Part shown: one piece after another, positions 48,860 through 59,960 of the stretch
How positions within the stretch are numbered: position 1 is the first letter of the stretch
How the letters are laid out: every line of letters starts with the position of its first letter
Origin: Paramarasmius palmivorus
Taxonomy: Eukaryota > Basidiomycota > Agaricomycetes > Agaricales > Marasmiaceae
Length of the DNA stretch: 64,000 nt
Direction of reading: 5' to 3'
Assembly: GCA_037176845.1 (NCBI GenBank)
Contig: JAYKXP010000128.1
Location: forward strand, 1-64,000
The notes under the pieces: generated by a model
What the model saw: only the letters and a program-made list of their open reading frames with translations
What the model was told of the DNA's origin: nothing
Databases searched by the model: none
Translations under genes and position numbers: made by a program

Positions 48860-49440
48860 TATCTTCAGGAGAAACGACCGAGGTTTACAAGTCTACCCTC
48901 GTAGACTCTTGCAGTTCCAGCTCCGGCACTGGGTGTCTTCTTTGTTGGTTTAGATCTGTCAGATGCGATAGCCACCGTTCCTCGCCGGCGGATGCTGTAG
49001 ATTCGAGTGTGGAAGCCTGGGCGTATGGGTGTATTGGAAGCTGTCTTAATTCGAGACACGAACAGGAGTGGTGTAGCGAGGAAAGAGAGGCGGACAGTGC
49101 GCGTGTTACCAGCGCTCGCCGAGCATTCAGTAGAGCAGCATTTGACATTTTTGGCATTGGTAAGTACGTGGTATCCTGTCTCACTGCAGTGTTTCGCTGG
49201 CTGACTGCTGCGTTCTTACAGCTGCAAGGTCATGGTATAATCGGATATAGGTTGCCGTTTGGAACAGGGATTGGCTGAGGTCAAGTCGTTATAAAGTCGT
49301 ATTGCGGAATCCTTAGCCTAGAAACGTGTTGTATTGCATCAGATACCATGGGTAACAGGAAGTTTCGCCAACGTCGCGGCCTCTATGTTTGAGCAGTACG
49401 ATAGCATATTCGACATATCTGTATCCTTAAACTCTTGTGC
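48860..49440 (+). pseudogene. Orphan 3' tail of a type I U gene
   Basis: It is alike, in order and orientation, to the end of U copy 7 (63410-63830) and inverted to the ends of copies 1 and 3. Shared parts are AGGCGGACAGTGCGCGTGTT-like coding, an intron GTAAGT..TTACAG at about 49161-49221 containing CAGTGTTTCGCTGGCTGACT, and the downstream CGGCCTCTATGT..CAGTACGATA block. The rest of a U unit is missing, so it is a broken-off fragment. Confidence 0.55.
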
Positions 49441-49999
49441 ACCATGAGACCAAAGTATCTTCGCCCCTCTCTCGCGCTGGACCTTTTGAACTACATATGG
49501 AATGGTGAGATCGAATAGACGGGAACCAGACTTTCGGTCTCCAATTCTCCAAGGTACTTACCATCATGGTTGGCCTAAGTATGGTGATCTTCACATTTCG
49601 ATTAGCTTGCCTTCTAGATACGTTTGAGGCTTTCATGCTTCAAGCTTCAAGTCTAGCCTGTGGAGGTGATACCAGGGTATAGGCCGCCTAGAGGCTAGAA
49701 CTCGGGATCCAGCGGCTGGTATCGAGTTAACGAGCATGTTGGGTACTTCGAGATCACTCCCTGGAGAATATTACCACTATGAGAGCTTGGAATGAGCTTG
49801 AAGCCCAGTTGAGGCTGTCAAAACGCACCTTGTATTGGATCAATCTGCCGGCGAGAGGCTAGAATGATATCACGGTTGGGGATGCGTGGTACTGCTGTGG
49901 AAAATAAATTGGGTATTCCAGATACCCAAAAATCTAAGGAATGCATACCTGTGGTACCGTTGGGAAAGGTCTACGCATGGGAGAGCTGATCGTAGTGGT
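49441..49999. other. No recognised gene
   Basis: Short frames only. It lies between the orphan U tail and the start of U copy 6, and may contain leader sequence of copy 6. Confidence 0.35.
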
Positions 50000-52900
50000 G
50001 GTGGTCAAAGTGGAAGCGTTCAATTGCCGCCGGCATTTGACAACCTTCATCAAAACGACCACCTCCTTCAACGATATGTTTATCCATTTGCGAGCTTTCA
50101 ACGGTACGCTCAGCTATTTTTTTGCGCTGTCTTTGCTCCTAATTTGCCTTCCCAAAGCTCATTACAATTGACTGCAAGTTCTGGCTCAACTAGCTGCATC
50201 CTATAGTTGGTATGTTGTCCTGCATTCTACTTTCACTATTGCTCAAACCTCAAATCTTCCCTAGGCCTCTCTACCCAAGCACACTTACAATGCGACACCC
50301 AGATCCTCCAGAACGGCCTCCGTCATCCCATTCACTCCGACGTTCAAACTCAACCCGCTCCCCGTATCCAGCGACTTGAGGTTATTCAGTCCGAACGTTG
50401 CATGTCTATCCCTCGCGCAGGTTTCTGCCAGGCCACCCTAACTCCATTCCCATCCCCTCAAAAACTTGCTCCACACAACACCGATGTCCTCTCTGCCAAC
50501 TCTCCGTTGCATTTGCCAATCCCGCACCAATTGTCTTTCTGCTCCGTTTCTCCCAACCAGACTCGCCTCCCGTGTTCCGCCCAGTCGGGAACGAGTCGCC
50601 GCTGTTCGGAATGTTGGAATTGAGGGTTTTTTGACCTCCAGAGCGATCTGGTAAAGTCCAGAGTGTCGGTTTTGGGCTTGCGTTCTCGAGGTACACCCAG
50701 GTGAGGTGTCTTCCTTTCTGACCTTTATGACGCGTTTTTCCTGACATTATCCTATCTAAAGTCCCGGCAAAGAGTAACTTGAATTTTTTCGTCATTCCAA
50801 CAAGCACAGAAAAGCTTCACTCCCGTTCCGCATCCCAGACACCAACCACTACGCCCGATGCCCTACACGTTTCCTAACGCCCTACACCCCCCCGTATCTT
50901 CACGTTCGTACAACGTTTCCCAAACTCAGAGCTGGAACCTGGATCTCAAGGTTCCAAGCATTCGCTCGGTCGTTCAACAAGCTCGTTACATTCCATGGTT
51001 GTATTCCCGGTGTCAGCGTGGGTGTTGGGGAAATGGGAGCGACGGTGATCTACACCGATACCGAATTCTCCAAAAGTTTCAAGTGTCCTTACGGATGGAA
51101 AGTGTGGATGTACCCAAAATCTTTGGCCATCCATCACCGTAACCTCTATCCAAGAACGTCACGCATGTTGGCTCGAGTTCCTGGTCATCGCGGTGGTCAT
51201 TCAGCTCGTCGATACCCAATATTCGTCATTAACGACTCGTCCTGCAGAGTACCACTGTGACTACCCAACGTTGGAAACGTATACTTGGGCTGTCACCATG
51301 ATTACATAATCATGGTTCGGCGTATCGCACATCCACATATTACCCATTACCAGCTCTATCAGCCTCATCACGGGGGATCATGCATTCGTTCAGGATGAAC
51401 GACTTCCTCGAAACGTACAGTCTTTCGACGTCGAGTATAGAACCTCGGAGCCTAGTCATCTATGGAACCCCTTCATTACTGGCATTCAATTCCAACTTCC
51501 CTTTCCCCAGCCCTTCTCCATCCTTGTATCACGAACGTCTCTACTATAATCAACCCCGCGAACGCCCCAGCACCGTGATCTACCTCTATACCGATATGCA
51601 TGGGACGATTTCGTGTAGCTCGTGTGGTCCAAGTATAGGCTGAAGGCCACCAGCTGGCTTTCGAAGGCGGATACTACGAACCTGTCGTACTGGGGCTGGG
51701 AATGTGATAGCACGTTCGGTGGGTACTGTTGTTGTGTTTTCAAGCTTGAGCTGATAGATCTTTTCATAGTACTCGACCAAAGTTGGAACGTTAGGAGCTC
51801 AGAAGACAGAGCCTGAGCAGCCCCACTTAGACTACCACATCGTATATTGTTTCCGTATACGCATCAGGTGCCACCTTGGCTATCGATTCGTCGATGAGTG
51901 GCGCCGAACGAACCGTGTACCTCTTGGTTGGGTTCCTTTCCCTATTGACGAGCTGTCTTCAAGTACTTGGAGCTCGACAGCAACGGTTCAATGAATCCAC
52001 ACTTGCTTGTGCTACTCTCAGCGCTGCCCTTTACTTGGACTGCCAACTTGAAGGCTCGATACATACCCTACCCACAGTCACCAACTCTCGAGGTTGACGT
52101 GGCGGCTGGCAGACGCGCTTGGAACCTTTCCTTTGAACGATTCATTTGTACAATGGATGCATCTTCCTAGCTATTCTCTACGCCTACAAATCTGATGATT
52201 CACATCATGCGCCAAGTCCAGGAGCCATAGTTGATGTTACATGGGTGTTATCATGCTTACGCATGGTGTCTGCGTAGATCTAGACGAAGAGCTCGCAGCC
52301 TCGAGGCATCAATTACACCGAACGTAATCACATGGAACCTTTCCGCACCGAGGCCAATCATTCCGACTCACACCAGAGGTCCCTTCACCTTTCACGCTAG
52401 GCTCCGAAGGCCCACATTCGCTCTCTCCCTATTCCGGTAGTCTTCCGCCTTCCTTAACAGAGTCGGCGTGTATGTCTAGAGGAATAGGGAAGCTCCAACG
52501 CGATATTGAAGATACGATGCCGCTGAGAGTTTTCGACTCGGGTTTCGAGGTTGAATGCTGATAGAGGTGCGATACGTGTATATGCGAAATATGAAAGCTT
52601 TGGCTGACGGTGTATTGATTAGGGGAGCGAAGAATCATCTGTTTGTTGGTTCGGGAATGTTCTTGACTGGCGTAAGGTTCTCTCTCAGGTTCCGTATACT
52701 CTATACTGATACATGTTGGCTCAGGTACGCTCACCGTTGTCCTGAGTGGCGTGTGATCTTACTGCTTATAATCGGAAGCTGGTCATCCAATTTCTCTGGA
52801 GGCGAGCACGCTCACTTCAGTACGATACATCGAGCAAGCCCATGTCCAAACAAAGTACGTTGAGATAACATGATCCGGGTGGCACCTGAGGCTCATGGTT

Positions 52901-53620
52901 ATCTGGCTAGCTTAGGTTTCCCTGGGATGACAACTGTGGCGTCATGACGCCGGGAAGTGGAAACAGAACATTGGGCTTCACACCCAGCTCCTTTCTTACT
53001 ACATCAAGGCCTTCCTTCTTCCGGAAAACTCATCATACAACCTTCATATCACAACCTTCGTCTAACGCCTTCGTGACGAATGCGCTGTAGTCCAGTGAGC
53101 TCACGGTGCATCATCAGGTGTATTTCGGTGCATTTGGAATCGTCCAAGGAGTTAACCTTCCAGTCCTGGGTTGGAAACACTGGTACGTTGATCACGCATT
53201 CCTTGGGCTGCACAGCTGACTTGGGGTGTTTTATAGGTGAGCCAGTAAATGAAACGGTCCTGCGAAGATGTTTTGGGGGTTACGAACTGACGATCTAGCG
53301 TCGTCCAACCTGTCAAGTTCAAGAACACTCTACAGGGATGCCTTTGGTCCTTTTCACACTGTCCTCGACGTCTCCACGTTGCGTTGCGTCATGGTGCCAT
53401 GTCCTAGTCCATCTCGGATACGCGCTACTCTTCCTCAAAGCTCAGCACCTGGATCAGCTCACCATCAGCAACAATATCTTGCGAGCAATTCCGAAACCTT
53501 TCGACACATAACGCGACACTGGTATCATCGCTTCGGGATGCTTCGAGAAGCACGCGTGGAATGTTATCATTGGAGATGGAGGTACCAGTTCGGCTGGATT
53601 CCACTGGACTAAATATTACA
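50000..53620 (+). pseudogene. U-family gene, copy 6 (type II)
   Basis: Order on the plus strand: start box (50004-50040) with KTTTSFNDM after it, core exon remnant with LSFCSVSPNQTRLPCSAQ (about 50520), family intron 50701-50761 (61 bp; the exon end is CCA instead of CAG), YTDTEFSKSFKCPYGWKVW (51040-51100), a hydrophobic frame LEFLVIAVVIQLVDTQY, and a 3' part (about 53280-53480) aligning with the SVKLK..LRSFD block of copies 2 and 4 but in another frame (HLGYALLFLKAQHLDQ). Several shifts mark it as dead. It lies upstream of DUF6535 gene C in the same orientation, as copies 2 and 4 do for A and B. Confidence 0.5.
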
Positions 53621-54012
53621 CTACATATATTGTTCTTGACGAGCGTGTATTCATTGCATAGTATCGGTATAGGATAAGATTTATACAGTGTTTTTGTTGT
53701 CATTAGTGTTCATTTTGAGGTGAATGTATTGTATAAATCTACTGTATTGTTCGTTAACCATGGCGCAGAGGAAACAGAGACAACACGAACCTTTTCGGTG
53801 TGTATTTCTTGAAACATGAACTACGCGGACAATGTGATCGAGGCGCAGGGACACATCTTGCTGGATGATTCGGTTCTATCCTAGTTTTTGTTAGGTATTT
53901 TCCTCGTGGTGTTAAAGCCAAACCTCTTTGGCCCTGGCTGGTGCCAGGTCTCGAAGAGAGGTGATTGGAACTGAATTAGAACTAGGGACGTGTTGAAACC
54001 GTTCAGCCTTAC

Positions 54013-54165
54013 CTTTCTATGATGACTGAGGTCGTCTGCTCCATCTAGTCGTCGAACCATCCACTGGCACAAGCTGAGAATCTCGAGCTGTACCTGTCCA
54101 AGTCGGGGTTACAAGGGAATAAGCGCCCAAAAACTTCTTTGCTTCAATCACCGACAACCGGATAT
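54013..54165 (-). pseudogene. D exon remnant next to gene C
   Basis: Divergent from gene C. It reads SVIEAKKFLGAYSLVTP, then (after a frame change) YSSRFSACASGWFDD, and stops at TAG (54047-54045), the codon that is CAG in the copy beside gene A. A GTAAGG donor follows at 54012. One codon is missing between the Tyr and the stop compared with copies A and B. Confidence 0.45.
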
Positions 54166-54210
54166 TTCTTCCTTCCTTTCGAAATGTTATCATGCGGTCA
54201 CCTCCAAGGC

Positions 54211-54391
54211 ACGCGCATTGCGGAAACCCCATGTCAACAGCTAGCGCTCAAGGTGTTGATGAAATGACGAGACCTGTCAATCTCCACTGATATGGCCGAC
54301 TGTTCACATGAGCTTCAACGTGCATTTCTGCTGTCATTAATGTGATAGCTGCCAGACCGAAGGAACCGAACTTTCATCCAGACACGACGAT
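54211..54391 (+). promoter_or_regulatory. Conserved 5' flank of DUF6535 gene C
   Basis: The inverted counterpart of the flanks of A and B, including TGAGCTTCAACGTGCATTTC and GATGAAATGACGAGACCTGT. It lies between the divergent D exon and the start of gene C. Conservation across three paralogues makes it the best place to look for shared control elements. Confidence 0.4.
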
Positions 54392-57300
54392 ATGGACATG
54401 GACCCGAGCACAGAGGATAGTGAGAAGAGGCAGGAAGAGCAGGAACGGATGAGAGAGGTCTATGAGCAGTTGGAGGAGGAGTTGGAGGATGAGGATGAGG
54501 AACAGTGGGCGCGGAGAAGGGACGAGGAGAAGGAGAGGAAGGAACAAGACTGGGAGGTGAAGTGGATGAAGGAACAGGAGGAGGAGAGCGAGCGTGAGGA
54601 ATACGAGGAGTGGAAGAAGAAGAGGGAGGAGGAGGATGAGGAGAACAAGGGTCCATGGGCAAGGGAGATAGAAAAGGAGGAGAAAAAAAAGCGGAAGAAG
54701 GAGGCTGCTGAACCATCATACGAAAAGCTGCAAGCAGAAGTCAAGAAATATGACGATGGAATGGTCGCTGGCTGGAAAGAAGATATCGATACACTGCTGG
54801 TCTTTGTATGTCCAGTTTCATGTTTATTACATTTTTCTAATCCATGTACAGGCTGGTCTCTTCTCCGCGATCGTTACCGCTTTTCTTATTGAATCATACC
54901 AATGGCTGCAAGAAGATCCCGAAGACACTACTGTTGTCATCCTTACACAAATCTTTCACCAACTCAATGCATCTAGCATCCCAAAGCCAGAGCCTTTCAC
55001 ACCAGATGCTTCATCCATCCGAATCAATTGTTTTTGGTTTCTCAGCCTCATCTTCAGCCTAACATCTGCTCTTTTTGGTCTGCTGTGCAAACAGTGGCTA
55101 CGAGAACATCAGCGTGACGTGCCGACTCGCACAGTCGCAGAGAATCTGGCACTACGACAGCTACGCCGAGATAGCTTTGAGAAATGGGGTGTAGCCTCGT
55201 TCTTGTCGGCACTTCCAATTCTTCTCGAGATCGCATTGGTCTTCTTTTTCATTGGCATTTTGGATCTCCTGTGGACGCTACAGCCCATCGTCTTTGGCAT
55301 ATGCCTCGCAGCGATTTCGCTTAGCATGGGGCTGTATCTCCTCACCACAATCCTGCCTACCATCACAATTCCACGCAATCAGGCTCGGTTTATCGACACT
55401 CAAGATGAACTCGACTTTCGCATCCACCATCATGACTTTGGGCAGTTGGCTTACCAGTTCATCTGCCCATACAAGTCTCCCCAAGCATGGGCCGTCTACA
55501 AACTCGTCACCACACTACCCAAGCCGCTCCTCCACTTTCCGTTCATCAATGACTTCACTAAAACCCATCTCCGCCCCTTATGGGATCACATCCAAGCTCA
55601 AACCTCCAGCTGGTCGACGTTTGACCTCCGGGTAGTCAGGCAGTTTGACCAGGAAGTCTGGGCCATGTATCATACCTCCTTTCAACTGCAGGTTTACGAG
55701 CTGCAGGCGTTGCAGTGGGCCGTCACAATGTTTCGTGATAGCCCTTCAATGATCCCCCACCTCGAGAACGTGTTGGAAACGCTTCCCCGTTCCGTGGCAA
55801 TTTCTGCGGTTCTGGATCGGTGGGATATTGCGATGTGGGAAGGGAAGGAGCGAGATATTGGACAATACCTCAGATACCCAACTATGACCCCCATGCCCAA
55901 ACCCATCACTAGCGACCCTCCACTCCACTCCCGAGAGGGGATAGAGTTGTTGTTCTGGCACCGGCTTTGGGGTGTCATTGTCGAGAGTAGGGATTTCGGT
56001 TCTTTGTCCAAATCTCTTGAAGATTTCACCCAGAAGCTCCCAAAATCATCAAGAAACTTTCAGTTCTTCATTCCCCTCCCCTTCGCCACCGCACTATGGT
56101 CACACGAGGAGTTCCGGGCCCGAAAGGGAAGCCTCCTGCTCCTGCGACATTTCGAAGAATCTTGGAAACCCTCCTCGGGGTATGATGAGGAGCGACACAA
56201 CGAGGAGCAGGTGGCATTTGCTAATGGACTTGCTGAGCATATTGACCATTCGGATCCACCTTCGGTGTTGTTGACAAGCAAAAGGGGGCAGGAGTTCATT
56301 AGGTTCATTCATCACGGGATTATAATTCGTCGATTGTATTCTCGCGACAATTTCTATCATCAGAGCTGGGTCCGTGCGATCAAGAAGGTTTGGGAAGTTG
56401 GCAAACTACCTGATGACTACTTCGCACCTCTCCCTTGCCGGGACAAAGATCCACCTCCCTCTTCCCAACTTCCTCCACATGAACCTATCCGATACTCCAT
56501 GGATACCATACCCTCCCAATTCGGCTATTCTCGAAGTGATACTGAAATACCTGACATCTTCTGTCCATCGTACAGTTCTGCTGGTGATGTCCATAGGAAC
56601 ATTGTCATGGATACTCTTAGGGCACTTTGGCACAACACAAGGCGCTTGGTCAGAATCGGTGGTAGCATTGGGAACAGAGAATGCACAGATGGGTATGCCG
56701 GCGATAACGCTCTAGGTGGTGGTACCAACCAGGATGACCTTGGAGATTTGGAGATTCTGCAGCATCCCGGCGAACGTTCCTCTTTACCCCACATGGCTAA
56801 CGATAACATTCAAGAAGACCACGCTGGCTCTGGGTCGATAACTGGACGTTTGAATATCCCACAAAATGCTGGTACCACTTCCCTGCGAGATCAAGGAAAT
56901 GACGGTCAAACAGGAGGCGATGGAGGAGCGACTCAGCATTCTGTGAGGCTCAGCGCCCTACTGGCTCAGCGACTGAACAGAGCATCGACACCATGTGTGG
57001 ATAACTTGAATGTCCAGGAACAAAGCAGTGTACGGGTTCATGGATCTTTGGGCAATGCAACAAGCGAAGTTGCGGATGATACCTCGCTGAATCAAGGCGT
57101 ACCTCAGGTCGAATCACGAATTGTCGACGAGAGTTCTGCGTCGTCATTGGATAACAACAAACGCGCTGCATCGACTCGGAGAGCGGTAACTGGAGGTACC
57201 GACTCTGATCGCCCAGAAGATTCTGCGGCCCGTGTCACAGACGATTTACCAGCACCTCCCTTGACTGGAGGAGATGAACTTGCTGTACCGGGAGATATCG

Positions 57301-57545
57301 TATCACCAGATACCGACTTGGATCATCCTGCACAAGCCGGCGAGTCTAGTACTGCTGGAAACGTCGCCCCACCGTCAGAAGGGCAAGGCGAATCAGTCAG
57401 GAATGATCACGAGGAACAAACAATCCAAGGTACCATTGGTTCTAGTTCCATGCTAGCTCAAAGACCGAGAGCACTTAGAAGAGATGAGGGTTGGGGATCA
57501 AACAAAATAAACGATCCTAATCACCTACGTATGTTCCGTTTATGA
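54392..57545 (+). CDS. DUF6535 membrane protein, gene C
   Basis: Exon 1 54392-54805, intron 46 bp (54806-54851; GTATGT..TACAG), exon 2 54852-57545; 1,035 residues, the longest of the three. Exon 1 (138 residues) is an extreme Glu/Lys/Arg-rich coiled-coil-like segment, about 36-40 residues longer than in A and B through expansion of the EEE/KKR part (54510-54690). The DUF6535 domain follows with about four membrane helices (near 139-154, 198-218, 255-280 and 285-310), then the conserved DRWDIAMWE and ERHNEEQVAFANGLA region, and a Ser/Asp/Gly-rich tail of about 330 residues ending NDPNHLRM. An open frame runs through the intron from an ATG at 54750, but it would lose the charged segment and is not used in A or B. 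Role unknown. Confidence 0.88.
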
Positions 57546-57559
57546 GTAGCGTTCCTGGG

Positions 57560-57577
57560 ACGAACAAGAATGTTTGT
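57560..57577 (+). terminator. 3' hairpin after DUF6535 gene C
   Basis: ACGAACA-AGAA-TGTTTGT, about 15 bases past the stop, matches the hairpin after gene A with one stem pair replaced by a G-U wobble in RNA. The following sequence (TATTTATCATAG, CATGCCTTTGATATCAATG) is also shared with gene A. Confidence 0.35.
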
Positions 57578-57599
57578 ATTTATCATAGCAATAACGTAC

Positions 57600-59960
57600 A
57601 TGAGATCGAATGTTCGTATACATGCCTTTGATATCAATGTATCTTATTTGTACTACCACGACATATAGCTGAAAGGTACATCATTGAATGTACATGTTTG
57701 AACCCCGGAACTGGCTAACAAAGCAGCTCGCCGGCGGTAGTCTAAAGAACAATATCTAGGGAGCAATTTAGTCTCTTGGGCTGAAGCAACAATTGGAAGA
57801 GTAGAAACGTACTATAAAGCACCGGTAGCACCTTCTGTCTGAGTTTTAGCACATCATATACGCCATTCTTGTTATGACGGCGTTGAGAAAGCTTGATTTC
57901 CTTCCTGCCAGCGCGAAAGGAATGATAAGTAGCATCAGCACCAATAGCGCATTGAAATCATACAAACCTCATCTCTCTATACCGTTATCCAAGGGTATAT
58001 TCTCCGTTAAGTTTTCCCGAGGCGTATTCATCTCGGCGCATCGAAGGGCCATGTTTATATTTATTTCGAGACCAATCGAGGCATGATTATCCTCGTCTGC
58101 CGCCTCTTGAGTGCCTGATAAAGTTCGATAATGTAGACGACGTAAAGGTGCTGAAACTGGCGGATCCCCTCGGAAACGATGAAGCATTTGAGGTTATCGA
58201 TAATCTTCGCGCTTCTTGTAGACCTTGGAAAACGTTTTACGTTGCCCCAGCTATCGTCCTGAGTCTTGACAAGGTAACGATGAGATTTGCGTAGACGGCT
58301 CCGTTCGTGGGGGCATTTTTTCTCCGTGATGGTCGAGCGGTAAGAACGCCAAAGCAAGAGTTCTGAGAAGTATACAAGATGAGGATGTAGATTTCAAGAG
58401 AAGACCTGGATACGCACCTTCGGAGCCTGGAAGTACCTGCTCACTCCACTACCATCCATTAGGCAAAGCATGACCGATCTATTGGTTTTGAATATGAGGA
58501 AGAACATCGCCGGCAGTTTATACCTGAGTTTTACATTAGACGAAGTTATTGATCAAGAGCTTGAGAATAAGAGACCTATTCGCCATGGCCAACGGCGTGC
58601 GTGCGGGGAAAGAGGTGTGCCCAATTTCGTTATGCATCGTTCAGCTTCCTATGCATTGGCGATTTTTCTGAGCTATATGGAGGTACTTCAGATCCCAACA
58701 CGGTATATGGGAAATAGTGGAACGTACTGTTTTACGACCGTGAAGAGGGGACGGCTGTGGAAGAAGCGCTGGCAGTGTTGTGTGCGAAGAAGCCACGTAA
58801 CCTATTTGTGCCCCAGTTCACGCACAGAGAAGGTTGCGAAGGCAGATTCTTGGTCTGTAGGGTACCGCCGTCGACATCAGGAGGCTCGAGAGTTGTACAG
58901 TGAATGTTGGCCGACCTACGCCTTGAGAGCGTTCCGTACTATTCGAGATCTTCGGGAAAGACAGGTGAGGCAGGCGGTCACGATGCTGAATGATTTCTGG
59001 AACTGAGAAAGCTATAGGTTCTTGTGGTCACCGTTGTATTGAGAATTAGCAAGTGAGAAAGAAGATGGTACTAAAAAGTATTCACCTCGTGTGGAATAAG
59101 AGCCGCGAACATGAACTTTTAAATCTGTGAGCTCAAGACACCTAGCCCATGAGATAGAATGCACTGCTTACCTCAAGGCCTTCAAAACGGGTATCGACAT
59201 TCACTAGGCACCTTCTTGTGTGCGAGACGATCTCCGAGATAGCCGAACTTTTGATGATGACCACGAGGGCCATATTCTTCGGACATCGTTCATGCAAGGG
59301 GTATCAACGAAAGATAGTACCTTGCAGGCCGCGATGGACCAAGCATCAAGCATCATGCCTTAATAACCTAGAATATGACCAGTAAGAGTCGACGAGCGAA
59401 GAAGAGTACATACCGTGAACATAAGCTACTTCTTGACCATCGTACGTACCGATCCAAGCGCAGAAATCTGAAAGTCGATGCTGTCGGACTTCTACAGCCC
59501 TTTGGGGGGTTGCTAGCGAGTTGTAATAAGTCCAGGGTTTAGCTTGAATCGAAATCGGGGGCTGGGGTATGCGGAAAGTAGCTGAGATCTGCTCAGCGTT
59601 TCTGTTGGGGATTCTTCAGCGAGAATGCATCGCTGATTAGTTCTATCCTGGAATAGAACCATTCAGTGACACAGTTGAGCGAACGCCTAGGTGGTGCCCT
59701 GGTGATTATCGCGTCTGGTGCTTTCGTGGGCTGGTAGACCGATGTATGATTTGCTTGACATACTGAGGCCCAAGATTGGAGAATAAGGGAGCGGTGAAGG
59801 CGGTCCAGTTGGAGCTGATGCTAGAAAGGGTGTTTGGGAATTGATTGGGAATTGAGCTGGTGTTGTAGTAGCCGGAATGTACTTGCAAGTCCTTAGCCGC
59901 AGTTGAGCCGCAATGAAAGATGTGGAGATAATGACAGCGTACCAATTACAAAATTCAGAT
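57600..59960 (-). pseudogene. P-family gene, copy 7
   Basis: The inverted counterpart of P1. Reading on the minus strand: homology to the segment around 15300-15540, LSFVDTPCMNDVRRI (about 59330; DTSCMDDVRRI in P1), VVIIKSSAISEIVSHTRRC, a TTCCAG acceptor at 58998 followed by KSFSIVTACLTCLSRRSRI, which ends at a stop after 22 codons, and a 98-codon frame (58357-58061) with RSYRSTITEKKCPHERS. P1 is open where this copy is stopped, so this one is a pseudogene. A 178-codon frame on the plus strand (58470-59006) lies antisense to the conserved exon. Confidence 0.4.

Noticed and set aside
54750..54851. ATG at 54750 as the start of DUF6535 gene C
   Set aside because: It reads through the 46-bp intron in a different frame from exon 1. 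Genes A and B have the same charged exon 1 and the same intron, so the start at 54392 with splicing is much better supported.
58470..59006. 178-codon plus-strand ORF as a gene
   Set aside because: It lies antisense to the conserved P exon with its acceptor at 58998. The minus-strand frame is the one shared with P1.
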